Notes: generated by a model from the letters alone, not told the origin. A stretch of 40,646 nucleotides of DNA from Bacteroides sp. CAG:530 (GCA_000434735.1 FR881236.1:1-40646); one strand, 5' to 3'. Counted from the stretch's first letter, positions 8,301-16,966 are shown. A program made the numbers and translations.

Positions 8301-8388
8301 CTCTATCTCTAGCCTAGAGATATATAAACCTAGGTTAGAGATATACATCTTTAAGCTAAAGATATACATCTCTAACCTAAAGATAGAG
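8301..8388. repeat. four-unit 21-bp repeat array with inverted outer arms
   Basis: The landmark TARAGATA recurs at 8315, 8336, 8357 and 8378, an exact 21-base period. Each unit is itself close to palindromic (for example TCTTTAAGCTAAAGA). The two ends of the array also pair: 8301-8326 is complementary to 8363-8388 at about 22 of 26 positions, so the whole can fold into a long hairpin. In one frame the period becomes seven residues (LEIYxxx/LKIYxxx). It is not a CRISPR array: units are contiguous and there are no spacers. Confidence 0.7.
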
Positions 8389-8625
8389 TTTGTATTCCAA
8401 CAAATCAACTTTCTCTCCGCATGTTATCAACTCTTCTACGACTCTTTTACCGAAACAAACCCGGAAATCGGTGACACAATGACTAAAACATAAAAAGACT
8501 ATATATACGGCAAAATAGAAACTGCAGATGTCAATATCGAATCCAGATTAGCAATTTTGTAATAATTCAATAACAGAAACGCCTCGTTTCCTTAATTAAT
8601 TTTATTATTTCTCATGTTTTCACTC
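8389..8625. other. AT-rich spacer, right part
   Basis: Between the repeat array and the V-ATPase promoter I see no gene, RNA or terminator. The sequence is A+T-rich with many stops on all frames beyond 8493. Confidence 0.5.
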
Positions 8626-8653
8626 TTGCCGATTGCTTATTTTACTATATTTG
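8626..8653 (+). promoter_or_regulatory. probable promoter of the V-ATPase operon
   Basis: TATATTTG at 8646-8653 is an exact -7 element; TTG at 8626-8628 lies 17 bases upstream, slightly closer than ideal. The predicted start site near 8660 gives a leader of about 45 bases. Confidence 0.6.
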
Positions 8654-8705
8654 GGCACGACTAATAAAAGTCGACCGAGAGTCGATGAAAAAACATATAA
8701 TCATT

Positions 8706-9296
8706 ATGGAAAACAAAATTCAAGAGCTTACCGATAAAATTTATCGTGAAGGCGTAGAAAAAGGAAACGAGGAAGCCCAGCGAATTGTGGAAGAAGCCCG
8801 CAAAGAAGCTGAGAAACTGCTTGCCGAAGCACGCCAGGAAGCTGAGACAATCGTAGCCGAAGCCCGTAAACAATCGGACGAGTTGGCTGAAAACACAAAA
8901 TCAGAATTAAAACTTTTTGCCAATCAGTCACTTAGTGCTCTGAAGACAGAAATAACAAATCTGCTTACTAACCAAACCGTATCGCAAGCGGTTAAGGGAT
9001 TTGTTTCTGATAAAGATTACTTCAACAAGTTCATACTTAATTTAGCTACCCAATGGTCTGCTCAAGAACCCATCGTCATTTCTGTAAAAGACGCTGAGCC
9101 TCTGCAAAAATACTTCATGACCAATGCCAAAGCTCTCCTCGATAAAGGAGTGAAAATAGAACAGGTAAACGGACTGAAGACTCTGTTCTCTGTTTCTCCG
9201 GCAGACGGTTCTTACAAAGTAGATTTCGGAGCAGAAGAATTTGAAAACTACTTCAAATCATTCTTGCGCCCACAGCTGATCAAAATGTTATTCTAA
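8706..9296 (+). CDS. ntpE: V-type ATPase subunit E
   Basis: About 196 residues, a peripheral-stalk subunit of the V/A-type ATPase. The first about 75 residues form a charged coiled coil with repeats of the EEARKEAEKLLAEARQEAE kind, and the C-terminal half is the mixed globular domain that contacts subunit B. I choose the ATG at 8706 (MENKIQEL) over the one at 8685, which adds only a hydrophobic MKKHIII lead. This is the first gene of a seven-gene operon in the order E, DUF2764, A, B, D, I, K. No separate G/H subunit, its usual stalk partner, is found nearby. Confidence 0.88.
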   Translation: MENKIQELTDKIYREGVEKGNEEAQRIVEEARKEAEKLLAEARQEAETIVAEARKQSDELAENTKSELKLFANQSLSALKTEITNLLTNQTVSQAVKGFVSDKDYFNKFILNLATQWSAQEPIVISVKDAEPLQKYFMTNAKALLDKGVKIEQVNGLKTLFSVSPADGSYKVDFGAEEFENYFKSFLRPQLIKMLF

Positions 9297-9308
9297 TCTT
9301 GTGTCGAC

Positions 9309-10148
9309 ATGAACACATATTATTGCTTGGTTGCCGGATTTCCTGATATCTCTTTAGACGATGGTAAGTTGAGTTGCTCTGTAAGCGACTTCCGAACCGA
9401 TGTCTACCCACAGCTGGCCTCATCAGACCAAAAACTTGTGGACCTGTTTTATCTAAAGTTCGACAATCAGAACCTTTTATCGTTACTGAAAGACAAAGAA
9501 GCACCAGTCAAGACCGAAGGCACACTTACGGGAGAGGAACTACTGGCTCTTATTGAAACGGTCCGAAATGGAGACATTCCAGATAAAAAATATCCAGCCT
9601 ACTTATCCGAATTCGTATCTCAGTATATAAACCTCGCATCCGAAGATTTATATAAGGCAGAAGATTTACTGGCTTCATTATATTATCAGTATGCAATGTC
9701 GTGCAAAAACCAATTCATATCAGAATGGTTCGAGTTCAATCTTAACGTCAATAATATACTGTCGGCTTACACTGCCCGCAAATATAAATTAGACGTAGCG
9801 TCTGTTATAGTAGGCAATACGCCTGCTTGCGAACAGTTGCGTACATCGAACGCACGCGATTTCGGATTGGGAGATACGATTGATTATATGGATCAGGTGC
9901 AACGCATATCCGAGACAGAAGAATTAGTGGAACGCGAAAGAAAAATAGATACGCTGAAATGGAAATGGCTCGAAGAGCAATCGTTCTTCTACTATTTTAC
10001 AATAGAGCGTATATTCGTTTTCCTGATGTTCCTGGATATGACAGAACGCTGGATTTCACTGGATAAACAAAAAGGATATGAACTCTTCAGACAAATGATT
10101 GAGAATTTGAAAGAAGAAATCAGCATCCCCGATGAATTTAAAAAATAA
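9309..10148 (+). CDS. DUF2764 protein, presumed V-ATPase subunit (C-like)
   Basis: A 279-residue soluble protein of the DUF2764 family, found between subunits E and A of V-ATPase operons in Bacteroidota, Chlamydiae and Spirochaetes. It starts with MNTYYCLVAGFPDI, then is mainly helical and acidic, with a C-terminal aromatic and charged segment. In Enterococcus-type operons the position between E and A is taken by subunit C, the central-stalk cap, so this protein probably fills that role; this is inference from position, since no subunit C signature is obvious. It begins 12 bases after ntpE and ends 19 bases before ntpA. Confidence 0.82.
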   Translation: MNTYYCLVAGFPDISLDDGKLSCSVSDFRTDVYPQLASSDQKLVDLFYLKFDNQNLLSLLKDKEAPVKTEGTLTGEELLALIETVRNGDIPDKKYPAYLSEFVSQYINLASEDLYKAEDLLASLYYQYAMSCKNQFISEWFEFNLNVNNILSAYTARKYKLDVASVIVGNTPACEQLRTSNARDFGLGDTIDYMDQVQRISETEELVERERKIDTLKWKWLEEQSFFYYFTIERIFVFLMFLDMTERWISLDKQKGYELFRQMIENLKEEISIPDEFKK

Positions 10149-10167
10149 TAAAACGAATAGATAAATC

Positions 10168-11922
10168 ATGGCAACAAAAGGAACTGTTTTAGGAGTCATC
10201 GCCAATATGGTTACATTGTCTGTTGACGGTCCGGTTTCACAGAATGAAATCTGCTACATTTCTACCGGAGGAGACAGACTAATGGCCGAAGTGATAAAAG
10301 TAGTCGGACAGAATGTATACGTGCAAGTGTTCGAAAGCACCCGTGGACTGAAGGTAGGAGCCGAAGCTGAATTCACCGGCCACATGCTCGAAGTGACATT
10401 GGGTCCTGGTATGCTTTCTAAGAATTATGATGGACTACAGAATGACCTCGACAAGATGACTGGCGTTTTCTTGAAACGCGGTCAATATACATACCCTCTT
10501 GATAAAGAAAAGAAATGGCATTTTAAACCAATCGCCAAGGTAGGCGATGAAGTAAGCGCATCTGCATGGCTTGGAGAAGTTGACGAAAACCATCAGACGC
10601 TGAAAATCATGGTGCCATTCCAACTTACCGGAACGCTGCGCATTAAATCAATAGCAGCCGAAGGTGACTATACTATAGAAGATACCATTGCCGTACTTAC
10701 CAATAAAGACGGCGAAGACGTTAAAGTTAACATGATTCAGAAATGGCCGGTAAAGAAAGCCATGACTAATTATGCCGAGAAACCACGTCCTTACAAACTG
10801 TTGGAAACAGGCGTACGTGTAATCGATACAATGAACCCGATAGTAGAAGGTGGAACTGGATTTATCCCTGGTCCGTTCGGTACAGGTAAGACTGTGCTTC
10901 AGCACGCTATTTCTAAACAGGCAGAAGCAGATATCGTAATCATCGCTGCGTGTGGTGAACGTGCCAACGAGGTTGTTGAAATCTTTACCGAATTCCCAGA
11001 ATTGGTAGACCCGCATACAGGAAGAAAATTGATGGAACGTACTATCATCGTAGCCAACACTTCTAACATGCCGGTTGCAGCCCGCGAAGCTTCAGTGTAT
11101 ACAGCCATGACAATGGCAGAGTTTTACCGCTCTATGGGATTGAAGGTGCTTCTTATGGCCGACTCTACTTCACGTTGGGCACAGGCATTGCGTGAAATGT
11201 CAAACCGTATGGAAGAGTTGCCTGGTCCAGACGCCTTCCCTATGGATATCTCGGCTATCATCTCTAACTTCTACGGACGTGCAGGATATGTACGCCTCTA
11301 CAACGGACAGTCGGGTTCTATTACATTCATCGGAACAGTATCTCCGGCGGGTGGTAACTTGAAAGAGCCTGTTACTGAAAACACCAAGAAGGTAGCTCGC
11401 TGCTTCTATGCGTTGGAGCAGGAACGTGCCGACCGTAAACGTTACCCGGCGGTTAACCCTATAGACTCTTATTCCAAATACATCGAGTATCCGGAATTTG
11501 AAGACTATATCACCAAACGCATCAACAGCGAATGGACAGGAAAGATCAATGAACTGAAAACTCGTTTGCTGAGAGGTAAGGAAATCGCCGAACAGATTAA
11601 CATCTTGGGTGACGACGGTGTACCTGTAGAATACCACATCATATTCTGGAAGTCAGAGCTTATCGACTTTGTCATTCTGCAGCAGGATGCTTTCGACGAT
11701 ATCGACTCTGTTACACCTATGGAAAGACAAGAAGAGATAGTAGATATGGTTATTGACATCTGCCATACAGACTTTAAGTTCGATAACTTTGTAGAGGTAA
11801 TGGATTACTTCAAGAAGATGATTAACCTATGCAAGCAGATGAACTATTCGGCATACAAATCGGAACAGTACAACGACTTCCGCAAGCAGTTGGCCGAACT
11901 TGTTTCTCAGCGCAAAGCGTGA
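10168..11922 (+). CDS. ntpA: V-type ATPase catalytic subunit A
   Basis: This 584-residue protein is the catalytic subunit of the V1 head. It has the N-terminal beta-barrel (about 1-70), the bulge region characteristic of A subunits (about 110-190), the Walker A loop GPFGTGKT at 235-242, the downstream CGERANEV motif that carries the catalytic glutamate, and a helical C-terminal domain. Length matches the family (about 580-590). ATP hydrolysis here would drive rotation of the stalk and ion export through the I/K membrane sector; synthesis in the reverse direction is also possible in bacteria. It is encoded just ahead of subunit B, as usual. Confidence 0.97.
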   Translation: MATKGTVLGVIANMVTLSVDGPVSQNEICYISTGGDRLMAEVIKVVGQNVYVQVFESTRGLKVGAEAEFTGHMLEVTLGPGMLSKNYDGLQNDLDKMTGVFLKRGQYTYPLDKEKKWHFKPIAKVGDEVSASAWLGEVDENHQTLKIMVPFQLTGTLRIKSIAAEGDYTIEDTIAVLTNKDGEDVKVNMIQKWPVKKAMTNYAEKPRPYKLLETGVRVIDTMNPIVEGGTGFIPGPFGTGKTVLQHAISKQAEADIVIIAACGERANEVVEIFTEFPELVDPHTGRKLMERTIIVANTSNMPVAAREASVYTAMTMAEFYRSMGLKVLLMADSTSRWAQALREMSNRMEELPGPDAFPMDISAIISNFYGRAGYVRLYNGQSGSITFIGTVSPAGGNLKEPVTENTKKVARCFYALEQERADRKRYPAVNPIDSYSKYIEYPEFEDYITKRINSEWTGKINELKTRLLRGKEIAEQINILGDDGVPVEYHIIFWKSELIDFVILQQDAFDDIDSVTPMERQEEIVDMVIDICHTDFKFDNFVEVMDYFKKMINLCKQMNYSAYKSEQYNDFRKQLAELVSQRKA

Positions 11923-11947
11923 TTCTATAATTTAAAAATGTAATGTA

Positions 11948-13267
11948 ATGGCAACTAAAGCTTTTCAGAAAATATATACTCAAATCAGCCAGATAACCAA
12001 GGCCACTTGCTCGCTGAAAGCAAAAGGAGTAGGTTATGACGAACTGGCTATGGTAAACGGCAAATTGGCACAGGTTGTTAAAATTGCCGGTGACGAAGTT
12101 ACACTTCAGGTATTTGAAGGAACGGAAGGCATTCCTACAAACGCAGAAGTGGTATTCTTGGGAAAATCGCCTACACTGAAAGTTAGCGAACAGTTGGCTG
12201 GACGCTTCTTCAACGCTTTTGGCGACCCTATAGACGGTGGTCCCGAAATTGAAGGACAAGAAGTTGAAATCGGCGGTCCATCAGTTAACCCGGTACGAAG
12301 AAAACAGCCGTCGGAACTTATCGCTACAGGTATAGCTGGTATCGACTTGAATAATACATTGGTTTCCGGTCAGAAGATTCCGTTCTTTGCCGACCCAGAC
12401 CAACCGTTCAACCAGGTTATGGCTAACGTAGCGTTGCGTGCAGAAACCGATAAGATTATCCTTGGCGGTATGGGTATGACAAACGATGACTACCTGTACT
12501 TTAAGAATGTGTTCTCTAACGCCGGCGCACTCGATCGTATCATCAGTTTCGTAAATACAACAGAAAACCCTCCGGTAGAACGATTGCTTATCCCTGACAT
12601 GGCTCTTACAGCTGCCGAATATTTTGCGGTAGAGCATAATCAGAAAGTATTGGTATTGCTTACCGATATGACATCGTATGCCGATGCCCTTGCCATCGTA
12701 TCAAACCGTATGGACCAGATTCCATCGAAAGACTCTATGCCGGGTTCATTATATTCAGACTTGGCAAAGATTTACGAAAAGGCAGTTCAGTTCCCGTCGG
12801 GAGGTTCTATCACCATTATCGCGGTGACAACCTTGTCGGGTGGAGATATTACCCACGCCGTTCCTGATAACACCGGTTATATCACAGAAGGACAGCTGTT
12901 CTTGCGTCGTGATAGCGATATCGGTAAAGTAATTGTAGACCCGTTCCGTTCACTGTCTCGTTTGAAACAGCTGGTAATCGGAAAGAAGACCCGTAAAGAC
13001 CATCCGCAAGTGATGAACGCCGCCGTACGTCTGTATGCCGATGCCGCTAACGCAAAGACCAAGATGGAAAACGGTTTTGATTTGACCAACTATGACGAAC
13101 GTGCTTTGGCATTCGCTAAAGACTATGCCAACCAGTTGCTGGCTATCGACGTCAACCTTGACACCACCGAAATGCTCGACGTAACTTGGGGACTGTTCAG
13201 CAAGTACTTCAAACCCGAAGAGGTCAACATCAAGAAAGAGTTTGTCGATTTGCATTGGAAGAAATAA
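11948..13267 (+). CDS. ntpB: V-type ATPase regulatory subunit B
   Basis: This 439-residue protein is the non-catalytic B subunit, which alternates with A in the V1 hexamer. It shares the fold of A but lacks the Walker A loop: the equivalent segment reads SGQKIPFFADPDQPFNQ. Conserved B features follow, including the NTTENPPVERLLIPDMALTA segment and the SYADAL/SNRMDQIPSKDSMPGSLYSDL region. The length is slightly shorter than the usual about 460. It follows ntpA by 25 bases and precedes ntpD by 24 bases in one operon. Confidence 0.96.
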   Translation: MATKAFQKIYTQISQITKATCSLKAKGVGYDELAMVNGKLAQVVKIAGDEVTLQVFEGTEGIPTNAEVVFLGKSPTLKVSEQLAGRFFNAFGDPIDGGPEIEGQEVEIGGPSVNPVRRKQPSELIATGIAGIDLNNTLVSGQKIPFFADPDQPFNQVMANVALRAETDKIILGGMGMTNDDYLYFKNVFSNAGALDRIISFVNTTENPPVERLLIPDMALTAAEYFAVEHNQKVLVLLTDMTSYADALAIVSNRMDQIPSKDSMPGSLYSDLAKIYEKAVQFPSGGSITIIAVTTLSGGDITHAVPDNTGYITEGQLFLRRDSDIGKVIVDPFRSLSRLKQLVIGKKTRKDHPQVMNAAVRLYADAANAKTKMENGFDLTNYDERALAFAKDYANQLLAIDVNLDTTEMLDVTWGLFSKYFKPEEVNIKKEFVDLHWKK

Positions 13268-13291
13268 TCTACGATTTAAAGAAACAGCGTA

Positions 13292-13897
13292 ATGGCTATA
13301 AAATTTCAATATAATAAAACGTCCTTGCAGCAGCTTGAGAAGCAACTGAAAATAAGGGTGCGTACCTTACCTATTATAAAGAATAAGGAAAGTGCATTGC
13401 GCCTTGAAGTAAAACGTTGCAAAGAAGAAGCAACTGCATTGGAAGATAGCTTGGAAAAACAGATTCAGCATTATGAAGCCATGTTCGCACTTTGGAATGA
13501 ATTCGACCCGTCACTTATAAAGGTAAACGATGTTCATCTGGGAATACGGAAGATAGCCGGAGTGCGCGTACCTGTACTTGATAATGTAGATTTCGACATT
13601 CGCCCGTTCAGCTTGTTCAACAGCCCCAAATGGTATTCTGACGGAATACATTTGCTGAAAGAACTTGCCAGCACGGCCATCGAACGCGAATTCACCATCG
13701 CCAAGTTAGGATTGCTAGAACACGCCAGAAAGAAAACCACCCAGAAGGTGAATCTTTTTGAGAAAGTGCAGATTCCGGGATATCAGGATGCTTTGCGAAA
13801 GATAAAACGCTTTATGGAAGACGAAGAGAACTTGTCTAAATCTTCTCAGAAGATACTGAAATCTATCCAAGAAAAAAGAAAGGAGGCAGAAGCATGA
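13292..13897 (+). CDS. ntpD: V-type ATPase central-stalk subunit D
   Basis: A 201-residue protein with the two long coiled-coil helices (about 5-65 and 120-200) expected of subunit D, the rotor shaft that turns inside the A3B3 head. The N-terminal YNKTSLQQLEKQLKI and the central globular part fit the family. The stop codon overlaps the start of ntpI by four bases (ATGA at 13894-13897), indicating translational coupling. The usual partner on the shaft, subunit F, has no gene in this operon. Confidence 0.92.
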   Translation: MAIKFQYNKTSLQQLEKQLKIRVRTLPIIKNKESALRLEVKRCKEEATALEDSLEKQIQHYEAMFALWNEFDPSLIKVNDVHLGIRKIAGVRVPVLDNVDFDIRPFSLFNSPKWYSDGIHLLKELASTAIEREFTIAKLGLLEHARKKTTQKVNLFEKVQIPGYQDALRKIKRFMEDEENLSKSSQKILKSIQEKRKEAEA

Positions 13898-15702
13898 TTT
13901 CAAAAATGAAGAAACTTGCCTTTTTGATTTATCATAAAGACTATGACACTTTCTTAGAGCAAGTGCGCAATTTGGGCGTGGTACATGTAGTAACCAAATC
14001 GCAAGGAGAGGCCGAAAACCAGGACTTGCAGGCTACTATCCGACTCTCGGCACGCTATGCTGCGGCCATCAAGCTCTTAGAGGGAATGAATGTCAAGGCT
14101 GCCGACAAGACAAGTGGCAACGCAGATAAAGGCGAACAGGTACTTGATAAGCTTGAAACATTGCAACAGCACGATGCGGAAACCAATCACCGCATTCAGG
14201 CGATAGAAAAAGAAATCACCGCCATGGAACCGTGGGGCGATTTTAAAATGGAAAGCCTGAAAAGACTTCGTGATGCAGGCTATGAAGTAGGATTCTACAT
14301 CTGCTCTGACAAGGTGTACGATGAAGAGTGGGAAACCCTATATCATGCTGTAGTGATAAACCACATAGGCTCGAAAGTATATTTCGTTACAGTTACTCCG
14401 GTAACCGAAACGGTTTCGCTCGATGTGGAAAGCGCTAAGATAGCAGACCGCTCTCTGTCGGAAATCATTCAGGAGAAAGAAAAACTTGACGCTGAAAGAG
14501 CGGAAACAGAGAATGCCATGAAAGAATTGGCAGAAAACTCTATCCCCGACTTGAAGGCTGCTCAAGTACGTACCAGCCAATTGGTAGACTTCGACAAGGT
14601 GAAGCTGAGTGCCGACTCACTGGCAGGCAACAAACTGATGTTGCTCGAAGGTTGGGCACCGGCAGAAAATGCGCAGCAGTTGAACGACTTCTTGAAATCG
14701 AGTGAGGTTTATTACGAGATTTCAGACCCCGTTCCTGGCGACAATGTGCCTATACAGTTGAACAACAAAGGATTCTTCAAGTTGTTCGAGCCTATCATGA
14801 AGCTTTATATGCTTCCTAAATATAATGAGCTCGACCTTACTCCGTTCTTCGCTCCATTCTTCATGCTGTTCTTCGGCTTGTGTTTGGGAGATACCGGATA
14901 CGGTCTGTTCATATTGTTAGGAATCAGCGGATATAGACTGATAGCTAAAAGCATAAGTCCGTCAATGAAACCCATACTCACACTTGTCCAATTGTTGGGC
15001 TTGTCTACTGCGATATGCGGTTTACTTACTGGAACATGCTTCGGATTCAACCTATACGACATTAATGTGCCATTCATACAGAAGATGAAAGAAGTAATCA
15101 TGCTCGACAATCAGCAGATGTTTAACCTTTCGCTGATTTTAGGAGCTATACAGATTATCTTCGGTATGACACTGAAAGCTGTAAACCAAGCCATACAGTT
15201 CGGATTTAAGTATGCTATCTCTACCATCGGATGGCTACTCGTACTGGTTAGCACAGCCGTTGCATTTGCCGCTCCAAGCGTAATGGCTATGGGAGGCACG
15301 CTGCATCTGGCTATCTTAGCCGTAGGCGGACTTATGGTATATCTGTTCAACAGCCCAGGAAAGAACATATTCTTGAATATCGGCTTAGGACTGTGGGACA
15401 CTTATAACATGGCTACCGGCTTGCTGGGCGATATTCTGTCGTACGTTCGTCTGTTTGCCTTAGGCTTATCAGGCGGTATATTGGCAGGCGTATTCAACAG
15501 CTTAGCAGTAGGTATGAGTCCTGATAACGTAATAGCAGGTCCCATCGTAATGGTACTAATATTCGTTATAGGTCACTCTATCAACATCTTTATGAACGTA
15601 CTGGGTGCTATGGTTCACCCAATGCGACTCACCTTTGTAGAGTTCTTCAAGAACTCGGGCTACGAAGGCGGTGGCAAAGAATACAAACCATTTAAAAACT
15701 AA
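13894..15702 (+). CDS. ntpI: V-type ATPase membrane subunit I
   Basis: This 602-residue protein is subunit I (the a-subunit homologue). The N-terminal half (about 1-310) is cytoplasmic, with coiled coils that attach to the peripheral stalk. The C-terminal half holds about seven to eight membrane helices, including FMLFFGLCLGDTGYG, and the segment GDILSYVRLFALGLSGG whose arginine faces the K-ring carboxylate in this family. It is somewhat shorter than many bacterial I subunits (about 640-660). The four-base overlap with ntpD suggests coupled translation. Confidence 0.95.
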   Translation: MISKMKKLAFLIYHKDYDTFLEQVRNLGVVHVVTKSQGEAENQDLQATIRLSARYAAAIKLLEGMNVKAADKTSGNADKGEQVLDKLETLQQHDAETNHRIQAIEKEITAMEPWGDFKMESLKRLRDAGYEVGFYICSDKVYDEEWETLYHAVVINHIGSKVYFVTVTPVTETVSLDVESAKIADRSLSEIIQEKEKLDAERAETENAMKELAENSIPDLKAAQVRTSQLVDFDKVKLSADSLAGNKLMLLEGWAPAENAQQLNDFLKSSEVYYEISDPVPGDNVPIQLNNKGFFKLFEPIMKLYMLPKYNELDLTPFFAPFFMLFFGLCLGDTGYGLFILLGISGYRLIAKSISPSMKPILTLVQLLGLSTAICGLLTGTCFGFNLYDINVPFIQKMKEVIMLDNQQMFNLSLILGAIQIIFGMTLKAVNQAIQFGFKYAISTIGWLLVLVSTAVAFAAPSVMAMGGTLHLAILAVGGLMVYLFNSPGKNIFLNIGLGLWDTYNMATGLLGDILSYVRLFALGLSGGILAGVFNSLAVGMSPDNVIAGPIVMVLIFVIGHSINIFMNVLGAMVHPMRLTFVEFFKNSGYEGGGKEYKPFKN

Positions 15703-15738
15703 TTAAAGCAAACGTAAAACAATTAAAATCTATAATTT

Positions 15739-16197
15739 ATGGAAACAAATCTTCTTATTGCCTATCTTGGCATAGCTATTATGATCGGTCTGTCAGGTAT
15801 CGGCAGTGCTTATGGTGTAACAATCGCAGGTAACGCAACAGTTGGTGCATTGAAGAAAAACGACGGTGCATTCGGTAACTTCTTGGTACTTACCGCTCTT
15901 CCGGGTACTCAGGGTCTTTACGGATTTGCCGGTTACTTCATGTTCCAGAGCATATTCAATATCCTTACTCCTGAAATCACTGGAATCCAGGCTTGCGCAG
16001 TATTAGGCTCAGGTATTGGCTTAGGATTGGTTGCCTTGTTCTCTGCTATCCGTCAGGGTCAGGTTTGTGCAAACGGTATCGCCGCTATCGGTCAGGGTTA
16101 CAACGTATTCGGTAACACTTTGATATTGGCTGTATTCCCAGAATTGTATGCCATCGTTGCTTTGGCTGCTACATTCTTGATGGGTTCAGCTCTTTAA
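15739..16197 (+). CDS. ntpK: V-type ATPase K (rotor ring) subunit
   Basis: A 152-residue proteolipid with four membrane helices arising from two fused hairpins, as in V-type rings. The ion-binding glutamate is Glu135 in AVFPELYAIV (helix 4). Around it, the residues that ligand sodium in Enterococcus hirae NtpK appear conserved: Leu54, Thr57 and Gln58 in LPGTQG and Gln106 in FSAIRQG. This suggests a sodium-coupled enzyme; proton coupling cannot be excluded by eye. It is the last gene of the operon, 36 bases after ntpI, and is followed by a terminator. Confidence 0.95.
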   Translation: METNLLIAYLGIAIMIGLSGIGSAYGVTIAGNATVGALKKNDGAFGNFLVLTALPGTQGLYGFAGYFMFQSIFNILTPEITGIQACAVLGSGIGLGLVALFSAIRQGQVCANGIAAIGQGYNVFGNTLILAVFPELYAIVALAATFLMGSAL

Positions 16198-16230
16198 TCA
16201 ACGAGCGATTATAAAGTAATTATAAAAAGT

Positions 16231-16270
16231 AAGCTCTGTCGATGTGATGTCGGCAGAGCTTTTCTTTTTA
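16231..16270 (+). terminator. intrinsic terminator of the V-ATPase operon
   Basis: Arms 16232-16241 and 16251-16260 (AGCTCTGTCG with CGGCAGAGCT, one mismatch) are followed by TTTTCTTTTT. It marks the left boundary of the accessory island. Confidence 0.85.
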
Positions 16271-16590
16271 TGTCTTTAAACACCATACACATATTACACT
16301 CTTTTACTAAAGTAAACAAAGCTATTTTACTTATATACGATACGTATTCAAAAAACTACAAACGTAAACCGCTTAAAAATTGATCGTCATCAACTTAAAA
16401 CAAGAATAAAACATTGCGGCAACCAAAACGAAACATTACAATTTTTCTTACTACCGACATGCATTTTATTATTGATTTATATTTTAATTTTAACTCTTTT
16501 ACCACACAATAAAGCGTTAGCAGAAGATAAAACATGCATTATCATCACAAACAATTAAGAGTATTTTAGAAAAATGTATAATTTAAAAGA
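16271..16590. other. AT-rich spacer at the left edge of the island
   Basis: No gene is seen in this stretch on either strand; stops are dense. The 11-mer AAAACATTGCG at 16408-16418 recurs at 22353-22363 on the other side of the island, in both cases followed shortly by AACCAAA. This could be two copies of a dispersed repeat or chance. Confidence 0.4.
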
Positions 16591-16635
16591 TATATTTATA
16601 TGGAAAAATGTATATTTGCATGGAAAGAATCCATA
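16591..16635 (+). promoter_or_regulatory. direct and inverted repeats around a -7 element
   Basis: A 16-base near-repeat (TATATTTATATGGAAA at 16591-16606; TATATTTGCATGGAAA at 16611-16626) has a 20-base period. The second copy contains an exact TAnnTTTG element (16611-16618), and its end forms the inverted repeat ATGGA-5-TCCAT (16620-16634). This looks like a regulated promoter for the island, but no clear -33 element accompanies it. Confidence 0.4.
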
Positions 16636-16654
16636 GAAAAGTATAAAAGGAATA

Positions 16655-16813
16655 TTGTATAGAAGGCTTGACTTTGAAGAACTCGCAATTGTGAATGATT
16701 ACAACAAGGATGTGCATTTAGCCTTTAATAAAGTTAGTTTAAACATAAATGACTTTTTGCCTTATGAGTTTACAACAAGCGTTGGACTTTTCAAAGAGAG
16801 CCATTTTCACTGA
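16655..16813 (+). other. possible small open frame or gene remnant
   Basis: A 52-codon frame starting at TTG (16655) is open just downstream of the possible promoter. Its product (with segments LDFEELAIVNDYNKDVHLAF and INDFLPYEFTTSVGLF) has balanced, protein-like composition, unlike the surrounding AT-rich spacer. There is no ATG start and I recognise no family, so it may be the tail of a decayed gene or a small peptide gene. The rest of the gap to 16966 shows nothing. Confidence 0.2.
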
Positions 16814-16966
16814 CACTTTTTATTTAAAGATGAAGCCATTTAAAAGTGTACAATTGTCACACCTATAATATGATTCATTTTTTAAGAGAATAAGACGGCG
16901 TAAACAATAATAAAAACAGTTACAAATTTTATAACTTGTAGATTTTTGCAAGTGTTGAATATAATA

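Noticed and set aside
8301..8388. CRISPR-like appearance of the repeat array
   Set aside because: Units are contiguous with no spacers, only four copies, and no cas genes in the window.
8194..8493. 99-codon frame covering the 21-bp repeat array
   Set aside because: Its GTG start lies inside the rpsP terminator and its only feature is the heptad produced by the DNA repeat; treated as a repeat, not a gene.
8685..8705. Upstream ATG for subunit E
   Set aside because: It adds a short hydrophobic lead (MKKHIII) unlike subunit E; the ATG at 8706 begins the conserved coiled coil.
10899..11108. Several minus-strand frames within the V-ATPase A and B genes
   Set aside because: They are antisense shadows of highly conserved coding sequence.
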